A stretch of DNA of 5,010 bases from UBA1858 sp965658595 (GTDB lineage: Bacteria > Pseudomonadota > Gammaproteobacteria > UBA4575), in the NCBI GenBank assembly GCA_965658595.1, contig CBFHSW010000096.1, positions 1 through 5,010 of the forward strand, given 5' to 3'. Made by a program: the position numbers and the translations under genes. Of this stretch, positions 1 through 5,005 are shown piece after piece; within the stretch, counting starts at the first letter, position 1; every line of letters starts with the position of its first letter. Under the pieces are notes generated by a model. It ran no database searches and had not been told where the DNA came from. It saw nothing but the letters and a program-made list of their open reading frames with translations.

Positions 1-913
1 TGAGATCAATAGAGAGTAACGCTTCGGTATGATCGATGACGATAGCACCACCAGAGGGGAGTGATACCTCACGTTGGAAAGCTGATTCTATCTGAGCTTC
101 AATTTGATAGCGATTAAATAAAGGAACATGATCTTCATAGAGTTTTAGCTTGCGAATACTGTTAGGCATTACTTGCTGTATGAAGCTCTTGGCATCATTG
201 AAGATGTTTTTGTCATCAATAATAATCTCATTGATGTCTGATCTAAAATGATCACGCAAGGCGCGAATCATTGCGTTGCTTTCCTGATAGATTAAGAAAG
301 GCTCGTTACGCTCATCTGCGGCCGTCTGTATAGCAGACCAGACTTTTTGCAAGTATTCTAGGTCCCATGTTAATTCCTCACTGCTACGTCCTACACCAGC
401 AGTTCTAACGATAGCGCCCATTCCATCAGGAACAACTACATCATTGAGTGCTTCACGAACTTCTTTGCGATCATCACCTTCAATGCGACGTGACACACCA
501 CCAGCACGAGGGTTGTTTGGCATCAGTACCAAATAGCGACCTGCGAGACTGATAAAAGTTGTTAAGGCAGCACCTTTATTACCACGCTCTTCTCTTTCGA
601 CTTGAACAACCAGTTGTTGTCCTTCTTCGATAAGGTCTTTAATAGGTGGACGTTCACCTTGGGGAGTATTGTGATTTTTGAAATATAACTTAGATATTTC
701 TTTGAAGGGCAGAAAGCCATGACGTTCAACGCCATAATTAACAAATGCAGCCTCAAGACTCGGTTCTATGCGAGTAATAACAGCTTTATATATATTGGCT
801 TTTTTCTGCTCTTGGGAGGGAACTTCGATATCGAGGTCGTACAACTTCTGACCATCGACCATGGCAACACGCAGTTCTTCCTGCTGGGTTGCGTTGACTA
901 ATATTCTTTTCAT
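1..913 (-). CDS. rne: Ribonuclease E, N-terminal catalytic part (partial, cut by window edge)
   Basis: RNase E is the essential endonuclease of the RNA degradosome; it processes 5S/16S rRNA and tRNA precursors and starts decay of most mRNAs, bound at the inner membrane. The 304 visible codons align closely with the E. coli enzyme as I recall it. The start MKRILVNATQQEELRVA is the canonical N-terminus, and a GAG-containing Shine-Dalgarno (rc of 919-924, CCGAGA) lies just upstream. In order: first RNase H-like strand segment (about 1-35), S1 domain (about 36-118) with F57, G66, F67 and L68 conserved, 5'-sensor (about 119-215) with the phosphate-contacting R170-T171 in VRTAGVG, second RNase H-like segment, then the start of the DNase I-like domain. 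Residue 303 is the Asp of the SID motif, equivalent to the metal-binding Asp303 of E. coli; the second catalytic Asp (346 there) lies outside the window. RNase G is the alternative, but the close match to RNase E and the rluC neighbour favour rne. The degradosome scaffold cannot be judged. Confidence 0.98.
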   Translation of the reverse strand, partial: MKRILVNATQQEELRVAMVDGQKLYDLDIEVPSQEQKKANIYKAVITRIEPSLEAAFVNYGVERHGFLPFKEISKLYFKNHNTPQGERPPIKDLIEEGQQLVVQVEREERGNKGAALTTFISLAGRYLVLMPNNPRAGGVSRRIEGDDRKEVREALNDVVVPDGMGAIVRTAGVGRSSEELTWDLEYLQKVWSAIQTAADERNEPFLIYQESNAMIRALRDHFRSDINEIIIDDKNIFNDAKSFIQQVMPNSIRKLKLYEDHVPLFNRYQIEAQIESAFQREVSLPSGGAIVIDHTEALLSIDL

Positions 914-1244
914 AATTATCTCGGTATTGTTCTACTTCCATGCAATAGGCTGGGGTCAACAAGTAAATAGATTTGTTGATAAGCACGCGCATGCATCGCT
1001 CAATAGAACGATGTGCAAACCCTTTTATTTGGTTTGGTATTAGCTTTCGTAGCAAGCAAAGTTTTGGAAATAGAAGGAACATTCTTTAATTTATAATGAC
1101 CTGACTAAGTCAGATCGTCTTTATTATTTTTATGGGCCAAGTTGCGTGAGAAATTCACGACTAAATTATGGCTTAGTTGTTACCACCTGATTGATGTATT
1201 AATTGATGAGAGCGTAAACATTAAGCTCTTTGTCATAATCCGGT
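914..1244 (-). promoter_or_regulatory. Long structured rne 5' leader, probable rne autoregulatory (rne5-type) element
   Basis: From the predicted rne start site near 1244 to the ATG there are about 330 untranslated nucleotides, close to the roughly 361-nt leader of E. coli rne. Read in the rne direction, stem-loops occur at 1229-1209 (AGAGC/GCTCT, 11-nt loop), 1172-1136 (outer GCCA/TGGC, internal loop, inner CGTGA/TCACG with 5-nt loop), 1116-1098 (8-bp stem GATCTGAC/GTCAGGTC, UUA loop) and 1013-994 (8-bp stem CATCGTTC/GAGCGATG, UAUU loop). The last two each contain one G-U pair that would be an A-C mismatch in RNA from the other strand, which favours a role in the rne transcript. In E. coli, hairpins hp2 and hp3 of this leader let RNase E cut its own mRNA and set its level. 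Equating the 1172-1136 hairpin, with its internal loop, to hp2 is my inference. No convincing protein-coding frame is seen here. Confidence 0.6.
1231..1239 (+). promoter_or_regulatory. Possible extended -10 promoter for rluC
   Basis: TGTCATAAT is an extended -10 (TGn followed by a 5/6 match to TATAAT). No good -35 lies at the right distance, as expected for an extended -10 promoter. The start would fall near 1246, giving an rluC leader of about 64 nt. It lies head-to-head with the predicted rne promoter, so their polymerase footprints would overlap. A TAAAAT at 1280-1285 is a less likely alternative. Confidence 0.3.
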
Positions 1245-1250
1245 TGATGT

Positions 1251-1279
1251 ATAGTACCAATCATTACTTATAGCGGCAA
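1251..1279 (-). promoter_or_regulatory. Predicted sigma70-type promoter for rne
   Basis: On the minus strand, TTGCCG (1279-1274, 4/6 to the -35 consensus) is followed after exactly 17 bp by TACTAT (1256-1251, 4/6 to the -10). TGG sits directly before the -10, giving an extended -10 (TGnTACTAT). The predicted start near 1244 gives a leader length like that of E. coli rne. This is read by eye and not experimentally supported. Confidence 0.5.
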
Positions 1280-1309
1280 TAAAATTGAAAAATTCACAAA
1301 AGAAACCCC

Positions 1310-2248
1310 ATGCAAACTAAACACTTGGAAGTAGATGTTAATAAAGAAGGTCAACGAATAGACAATTTTCTGATTGCCCACTTCAAAAATGTGCCTAAGA
1401 GTCGCATTTATCGCGCGATCCGGAGCGGAGAGGTGCGCGTGAACAAAAAGCGTGCCAAACAAACCTATCGCCTCCAAATGGGCGATATCGTCAGAATTCC
1501 TCCCATTCAAAATTACAGTGACGATTCTCAGACCAAGCAAGAAGTGCCAAAAGAGCTGATTGAGCAGCTAGAGAATAATATTATTCACGAAGATGAATAT
1601 ATCCTGGTACTGAATAAACCCACAGGGATTGCAGCTCATAGCGGTACAGGGGATCGCTGGGGCGTCATTGAGATTATGCGAGCTAGCAGGGTTCATCAGC
1701 CATTTTTAGAGCTAGTGCATAGAATTGATAAAGAGACCAGCGGTTGTCTATGTTTAGCTAAGACTAGGCGTTCTCTCTTAGATGCTCAAAATGCACTTCA
1801 ACATGAGAATTCTGTTAAGGAATATACGTGTTTGGTGAAAGGACAGTGGAGAGTTAAAAACAAACACATTCACCATCCTATCGACAAACAAGCCACTCAA
1901 CAGGGTGCCAAAATGATCATTAACGAAGAAGGTAAAGAGGCTCACTCCACATTTTCAACGTTAGAGATTTTTCCAGATCACACGCTTATTAAGGCTTCAA
2001 TAGATACCGGACGTACTCATCAAATTCGCGTGCATGCACAACAAGAGGGTTATCCGTTGGTGGGTGATAAGCGCTACGGAGACTTTGAGCACAATCGAGA
2101 TCTAGCTAAAAAAGGCTTTAAAAGGTTATTTTTACACGCTACTTACCTGAAACTTAAGTTAATGGATATCAGTCAGAACTATGAATTTACAGCACCAATG
2201 CCATCTGAATTGAAAAGTTTGTGTCGCCAGTTACGTAAAGGACTATAG
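1310..2248 (+). CDS. rluC: 23S rRNA pseudouridine synthase RluC
   Basis: RluC converts uridines 955, 2504 and 2580 (E. coli numbering) of 23S rRNA, around the peptidyl transferase centre, to pseudouridine. The 312-residue product matches the family length (about 319 in E. coli). An N-terminal S4-like RNA-binding domain spans about residues 14-75 (GQRIDNF, then KSRIYRAIRSGEVRVNKKR). The RluA-type catalytic domain follows, with LNKPTGIAAHSG at 101-112, the catalytic HRIDKETSG motif at 137-145 (D140 is the nucleophile), GRTHQIRVHAQ at 234-244 and the family's RLFLHA at 272-277. The S4 domain and position next to rne separate it from RluA; RluD is the closest alternative. The ATG at 1310 gives the expected N-terminus, although the upstream AAAAGAAACCCC is only a weak ribosome binding site. 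It is divergent from rne and has no clear terminator behind it. Confidence 0.96.
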   Translation: MQTKHLEVDVNKEGQRIDNFLIAHFKNVPKSRIYRAIRSGEVRVNKKRAKQTYRLQMGDIVRIPPIQNYSDDSQTKQEVPKELIEQLENNIIHEDEYILVLNKPTGIAAHSGTGDRWGVIEIMRASRVHQPFLELVHRIDKETSGCLCLAKTRRSLLDAQNALQHENSVKEYTCLVKGQWRVKNKHIHHPIDKQATQQGAKMIINEEGKEAHSTFSTLEIFPDHTLIKASIDTGRTHQIRVHAQQEGYPLVGDKRYGDFEHNRDLAKKGFKRLFLHATYLKLKLMDISQNYEFTAPMPSELKSLCRQLRKGL

Positions 2249-2318
2249 GTTATTAGGATAAGAACAAAGCCATTAAACGTTATATAATCTGTGTCATTCA
2301 GAAAATATATACTTACTC

Positions 2319-2347
2319 AGATTAAATCTAGTGAATCACATTCACTA
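2319..2347. repeat. Two adjoining inverted repeats upstream of the S49 peptidase
   Basis: AGATT-A-AATCT (2319-2329) is a perfect 11-bp palindrome. It abuts TAGTGAA (2329-2335), a 5-nt loop, and TTCACTA (2341-2347), a perfect 7-bp inverted repeat. Neither is followed by a T-run, so they do not look like terminators of rluC. They could be operator sites or a leader hairpin for the downstream gene. A TATAAT at 2283-2288 lies upstream but lacks a recognisable -35. Confidence 0.5.
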
Positions 2348-2384
2348 AACCATATTAACTGAACCAAATTCACTCAATCACATT
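2334..2384. repeat. Short direct repeats AATCACATT and ATTCACT
   Basis: AATCACATT occurs at 2334-2342 and again at 2376-2384. ATTCACT occurs at 2340-2346 and again at 2368-2374. The two copies sit between the dyad and the ribosome binding site of the peptidase gene. They may be remnants of a local duplication or binding half-sites; chance in AT-rich DNA is also possible. Confidence 0.4.
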
Positions 2385-2386
2385 GA

Positions 2387-2392
2387 TAAGGG
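2387..2392 (+). promoter_or_regulatory. Ribosome binding site that fixes the S49 peptidase start
   Basis: TAAGGG lies 5 nt before the ATG at 2398. It overlaps codons of any start at the in-frame TTG at 2383, so it supports 2398 as the true start. Confidence 0.7.
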
Positions 2393-2397
2393 TAAAC

Positions 2398-3339
2398 ATG
2401 GATCCATCAAAGCCAGACTGGGAACGCCAAGCGCTAGTTGACTTGGCAGGTGCCGGCCTCAAAGAACAGCGCAAAGCGAGACGCTGGGGGATATTCTTTA
2501 AATTGCTAGGCTTTGCCTATCTGTTACTGGTGTTAGTAAGTTTTGTAGGTGTACAAGATGTGCAGTTTGAATCTATAAACGAAGCTCATACGGCCTTAGT
2601 CGACCTCAATGGTGTTATCGCAGATGGCCAGTCTGCAAGTGCAGACAATGTAGTGGCAGGGCTGCGAGATGCTTTTGAGAGTGAAATGGCAGTGGCCATT
2701 ATTCTCAGAATCAATTCACCTGGTGGTTCACCCGTTCAATCAGCCTACATTAACAACGAGATAACGCGTTTACGCACACTGTATCCAAGTAAACCACTAT
2801 ATGCAGTCATTTCAGATGTATGTGCCTCAGGTGGGTACTATGTGGCTGTGGCTGCGGATAAGATATATGCCAATGAGTCCAGCATTGTAGGTTCCATAGG
2901 CGTACGTATGGATGGCTTTGGTTTTGTCGACACGATTAAAAAGCTCGGTGTAGAGCGACGCTTGTTAACGGCAGGTGAGCATAAAGCAGTGTTAGATCCG
3001 TTTAGCAAAGAAAGTGATTATGAAAAAGCTCATGTTCAAAATTTACTAAATGAAGTCCATGATGAATTTATCGCTGCTGTAAAAAAGGGGAGATCAGACA
3101 AACTAGTGGATGACCCTAAACTATTCAGCGGCTTATTTTGGACAGGGGAGCGAGCGCTTGCTCTAGGGCTAGTTGATGAATTAGGCAGTGCTGGTTATGT
3201 GGCTAGGGAAGTCATTGAGGTCGATAACATCATAGATTACACCTACAAGGAGGATTTCTTCGAGAAGTTCGCTAACAATCTTGGTAGTGCCATCGTCAAT
3301 AAACTCGATACATCAATGAACGGATACTCGCTGAAATAG
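2398..3339 (+). CDS. sppA: S49-family signal peptide peptidase (short SppA type), inner membrane
   Basis: This serine protease degrades signal peptides left in the cytoplasmic membrane after secretion. The product has 313 residues, the short one-domain form rather than the about 618-residue tandem SppA of E. coli. A basic cytoplasmic N-terminus (KEQRKARRW, 22-30) precedes one membrane segment (about 32-52, rich in L, V and F), so the catalytic domain should face the periplasm. The domain shows LVDLNGVI (67-74), the oxyanion-region motif INSPGGSP (105-112), the nucleophile S144 in CASGGYY (142-148) and the general-base K196 in GEHKAVLDPF. The Ser-Lys spacing of 52 equals that of Bacillus subtilis SppA (S147/K199, from memory). 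VGSIGV (164-169) is also typical. The gene begins 149 nt after rluC, with its own Shine-Dalgarno, and converges with maf. SohB, also S49, is a less likely alternative. Confidence 0.93.
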   Translation: MDPSKPDWERQALVDLAGAGLKEQRKARRWGIFFKLLGFAYLLLVLVSFVGVQDVQFESINEAHTALVDLNGVIADGQSASADNVVAGLRDAFESEMAVAIILRINSPGGSPVQSAYINNEITRLRTLYPSKPLYAVISDVCASGGYYVAVAADKIYANESSIVGSIGVRMDGFGFVDTIKKLGVERRLLTAGEHKAVLDPFSKESDYEKAHVQNLLNEVHDEFIAAVKKGRSDKLVDDPKLFSGLFWTGERALALGLVDELGSAGYVAREVIEVDNIIDYTYKEDFFEKFANNLGSAIVNKLDTSMNGYSLK

Positions 3340-3418
3340 TCGACTTGCACTAGAGTCATAGAGATAAGATGGTAGCAACAAGGCCATTAGAATAGGCCAG
3401 CCTCATGAGATTTATACT

Positions 3419-3444
3419 TTGAGTGCTCTATGATCAGTACTCAA
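3419..3444. terminator. Weak hairpin between convergent sppA and maf, possible terminator
   Basis: TTGAGTGC (3419-3426) and GTACTCAA (3437-3444) form an 8-bp stem with one G-U pair and a 10-nt loop in plus-strand RNA. A T-rich but interrupted tract (TGATTGTATTCTTT) follows and runs to the maf stop codon. It would serve sppA better than maf, because the G-U becomes an A-C mismatch on the minus strand. A smaller GGCC/GGCC pairing lies upstream at about 3382-3398. This is a weak call. Confidence 0.3.
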
Positions 3445-3456
3445 TGATTGTATTCT

Positions 3457-4035
3457 TTATGGAATGGAGTAGCCGAATTCACGTAAATGCTTGGCTAATG
3501 AGATAAGAGGAAGGCCGATCAATGCAGTTGGATCGTCACCTCGCATAGAATCGCACAATGCTACTCCTAATCTCTCAGACTTGAAGCTTCCGGCACAATC
3601 ATAAGGCTTATCTGCCAATAAATAGCGCTCTATCTCAGTGATTTCGAGCGTTCTAAACACAACAGTAAAATGATCAATCCAAGATATAGTCTGGTTTTTT
3701 TCTGTATCTAACAATGTCACCGCGGTGCTGAAAACCACTTGCTTGCCAGAGATATACTGTAATTGCTTGATAGCATTGACGTGATTGCCCGGTTTACCAA
3801 GAATATTCTGTTCACATATAGATGCTTGGTCAGATGCGATAATGAGTGATTTTTGATGCATTTCGGCGATTTTAGCTGCTTTTTCTCTACTCATTCTAAG
3901 AACATAATTATCTGGCGCTTCATCTAGATGGGCAGTTTCGTCGATATCTGGCGAATAGCACGTAAAGTCCAACCCTAGTCGAGAAAGTAATTCTTTACGA
4001 TAAGGTGAACTGGAGGCCAAAATAATCTTATTCAT
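3457..4035 (-). CDS. yceF: Maf/YceF family nucleotide pyrophosphatase (probable m7GTP pyrophosphatase)
   Basis: Maf proteins hydrolyse non-canonical or methylated nucleoside triphosphates to monophosphates in the cytosol; E. coli YceF prefers 7-methyl-GTP. The 192-residue product covers the full family length. Visible motifs are the phosphate-binding ILASSSPYRKELL (5-17), DIDET (30-34), the SREKA box (49-53), ASDQ (67-70) with the catalytic D69, GKP (80-82) and CAGSFKSERLG (147-157). The CAGSFKSE block and GLPL matches the YceF branch rather than the YhdE (dTTP) branch, and the position beside yceD-rpmF is that of yceF. The ATG at 4035 starts exactly at the conserved MNKIILASSSP. The frame stays open back to a TTG at 4101, but the extra 22 residues have no family counterpart. 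No Shine-Dalgarno is seen before 4035. The gene converges with sppA and diverges from yceD. Confidence 0.94.
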   Translation of the reverse strand: MNKIILASSSPYRKELLSRLGLDFTCYSPDIDETAHLDEAPDNYVLRMSREKAAKIAEMHQKSLIIASDQASICEQNILGKPGNHVNAIKQLQYISGKQVVFSTAVTLLDTEKNQTISWIDHFTVVFRTLEITEIERYLLADKPYDCAGSFKSERLGVALCDSMRGDDPTALIGLPLISLAKHLREFGYSIP

Positions 4036-4042
4036 GCGTTTT

Positions 4043-4072
4043 TTTATGAGTGAGGCGGCTACATCAATGCAA
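4043..4072 (-). promoter_or_regulatory. Weak candidate promoter for maf/yceF
   Basis: On the minus strand TTGCAT (4072-4067, 4/6) and CATAAA (4048-4043, 4/6) are 18 bp apart. A start about 7 nt further on would fall at the ATG itself, giving an almost leaderless message. That would fit the missing Shine-Dalgarno, but both boxes are poor and no strong alternative is visible upstream. Confidence 0.2.
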
Positions 4073-4148
4073 GCGAATTGTGTGCACGCTAAAACCGACA
4101 AATTACTTTAATTTCCATTATTTAGCTACAATATCATCGTGAAATTCT

Positions 4149-4177
4149 TTGACGAAACAATAGCTAATCTATACACT
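4149..4177 (+). promoter_or_regulatory. Predicted sigma70-type promoter for yceD-rpmF
   Basis: TTGACG (4149-4154, 5/6 to the -35 consensus) is followed after exactly 17 bp by TACACT (4172-4177, 4/6 to the -10). The transcript would begin at about 4182-4185, only a few nucleotides before the yceD ATG at 4188. A second -10-like TACAAT at 4127-4132 lacks a good -35; a start from it would give a leader of about 49 nt. Confidence 0.5.
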
Positions 4178-4187
4178 TGCGACCCGA

Positions 4188-4709
4188 ATGAATACTGAAC
4201 TTCCCTTACGTATCGACCCTGTCCTGTTTGCACAACAGGAACGTGAAATTCAGGGTGAAATACGTATAGCTGAACTACCTGAAATTGCTGGTGTTACCTC
4301 TAAGCCAGATAATTTACTAACAATAGTAATGAGTTTTTCGAAATCATCATTACAGTATCCACTCGTTAAAGGTACTATTGAAGGTGAAGTAGTGCAATCA
4401 TGCCAACGTTGCCTAGGTGATACTATCATCAAGATCAACGAAACGTTTGAGCTATTGCTGGTCACGTCGGAGACGTCAGATACAGCTGAGCAAGAAGGAC
4501 ATGAAGTTTTTGAATACAATGAAGTCACTATCGACATGCTGAACTTCATTGAAGAAGAAGTCATGCTTGCATTGCCAATCGTTGCTAAGCATGAATCTGT
4601 AGATGAATGTTTACCCATCGCGCAGAAATGGATCAAGAATAAAGAACATGTGCCAGCGGACCAGAAAAAAGAGAATCCGTTTGCCAAGTTAAAAGACCTT
4701 AAAAATTAG
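4188..4709 (+). CDS. yceD: YceD family (DUF177) 23S rRNA accumulation protein
   Basis: YceD is a small conserved protein, nearly always encoded just before rpmF, that E. coli needs for normal 23S rRNA levels; its biochemical activity is not settled. The 173-residue product has the family length. LPLRIDPVLFAQQ at the N-terminus parallels LPLTLDPVRTAQ in E. coli. A CQRC motif (72-75) sits in the core, EVTIDMLNFIEEEVMLALPIV (112-132) is the conserved acidic/hydrophobic block, a third cysteine is at 141, and NPFAKLKDLK (163-172) is the standard C-terminus. CxxC plus the later Cys could bind a metal, but that is inference. The ATG fits the family N-terminus, yet no Shine-Dalgarno precedes it (CTTGCGACCCGA), and the predicted promoter lies immediately upstream. 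Only 25 nt separate it from rpmF, so the two should be co-transcribed. Confidence 0.95.
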   Translation: MNTELPLRIDPVLFAQQEREIQGEIRIAELPEIAGVTSKPDNLLTIVMSFSKSSLQYPLVKGTIEGEVVQSCQRCLGDTIIKINETFELLLVTSETSDTAEQEGHEVFEYNEVTIDMLNFIEEEVMLALPIVAKHESVDECLPIAQKWIKNKEHVPADQKKENPFAKLKDLKN

Positions 4710-4722
4710 TCGTACTGAAAAC

Positions 4723-4727
4723 GGAGA
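4723..4727 (+). promoter_or_regulatory. Strong ribosome binding site of rpmF
   Basis: GGAGA lies 7 nt before the rpmF ATG, within the 25-nt yceD-rpmF gap. It contrasts with the absent Shine-Dalgarno of yceD on the same presumed transcript and fits the higher synthesis needed for a ribosomal protein. Confidence 0.75.
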
Positions 4728-4734
4728 AACTATT

Positions 4735-4929
4735 ATGGCAGTTCAACAAAATCGTAAAACACCATCTAAAAGAGGCATGCGTCGAGCTCATGATAGTCTG
4801 AGTGCAGCAACTCTATCTGTAGATTCAACTACAGGCGAAACACATCGCAGACATCATGTTAGCCCAGATGGTTTCTATCGTGGTCGTCAAGTGATTAAAC
4901 AAAATGAGATAGAAGAAGACGAAGAGTAA
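4735..4929 (+). CDS. rpmF: 50S ribosomal protein L32 (bL32)
   Basis: L32 is a small basic protein of the large subunit, near the peptidyl transferase region. The sequence begins MAVQQNRKTPSKRGMRRAHD, the standard proteobacterial L32 N-terminus, and continues with LSVDSTTGETHRRHHVSPDGFYRGRQVI, matching E. coli closely. It belongs to the cysteine-free form without a zinc ribbon. At 64 residues it is slightly longer than E. coli L32 (57), because of a C-terminal tail QNEIEEDEE (56-64) with six acidic residues, which is odd for an otherwise basic rRNA-binding protein. It is the second gene of the yceD-rpmF unit. In most relatives plsX and fab genes follow, but the remaining 81 nt show hairpins and no clear start of plsX. 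Confidence 0.97.
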   Translation: MAVQQNRKTPSKRGMRRAHDSLSAATLSVDSTTGETHRRHHVSPDGFYRGRQVIKQNEIEEDEE

Positions 4930-4948
4930 ACCTAAAGGTTTATTTTTT
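4927..4948 (+). terminator. Terminator-like hairpin overlapping the rpmF stop codon
   Basis: TAAACC (4927-4932), loop TAAA, and GGTTTA (4937-4942) form a 6-bp stem followed at once by six T (4943-4948). The rpmF stop codon TAA is the start of the 5' arm. The stem is short with two G-C pairs, so termination may be partial. Ribosomes ending rpmF would cover the 5' arm. Confidence 0.5.
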
Positions 4949-4977
4949 CATACCTATAATATCAAAATTTTTGTATA

Positions 4978-5005
4978 GCTCATCTTGAAAGCTTTCAAGG
5001 TGAGC
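4978..5005. repeat. 28-bp near-perfect palindrome downstream of rpmF
   Basis: The arms GCTCATCTTGAAAG and CTTTCAAGGTGAGC are complementary at 13 of 14 positions. The exception (T4983/G5000) is a U-G pair in plus-strand RNA and an A-C mismatch in the opposite RNA. The centre is AAAGCTTT. As RNA it would make a long hairpin with a small loop. Only 5 nt follow before the window ends, so a T-run (terminator) cannot be confirmed. It could instead be an operator for the next gene. Confidence 0.6.

Noticed and set aside
562..756. Minus-strand open frame of 64 codons inside rne
   Set aside because: It is an alternative frame of the conserved RNase E S1 and 5'-sensor region.
719..1043. Two overlapping plus-strand open frames antisense to rne
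   Set aside because: They lie opposite the well-conserved rne coding sequence or leader, with low-complexity hydrophobic products and no family resemblance.
786..1082. Minus-strand open frame of 98 codons crossing the rne start and leader
   Set aside because: It overlaps rne in another frame, its product resembles nothing I recognise, and it runs through the predicted leader hairpins; a chance frame.
1092..1097. Perfect TATAAT on the plus strand, candidate rluC promoter
   Set aside because: No -35 at 16-18 bp, no TGn extension, and over 200 nt from rluC; more likely part of the AT-rich rne leader.
1268..1540. Minus-strand open frame of 90 codons opposite the start of rluC
   Set aside because: It is antisense to the conserved S4 domain of RluC, and its product has no recognisable family features.
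2383..2397. In-frame TTG start five codons before the sppA ATG
   Set aside because: The TAAGGG ribosome binding site lies inside this extension and is well placed for the ATG at 2398.
4036..4101. Extended Maf N-terminus from a TTG at 4101
   Set aside because: The 22 added residues have no counterpart in the family, and the conserved protein begins at the ATG at 4035.
4250..4687. Minus-strand open frame of 145 codons opposite yceD
   Set aside because: It is a serine-rich antisense shadow of yceD, with no recognisable motif; yceD itself matches its family end to end.
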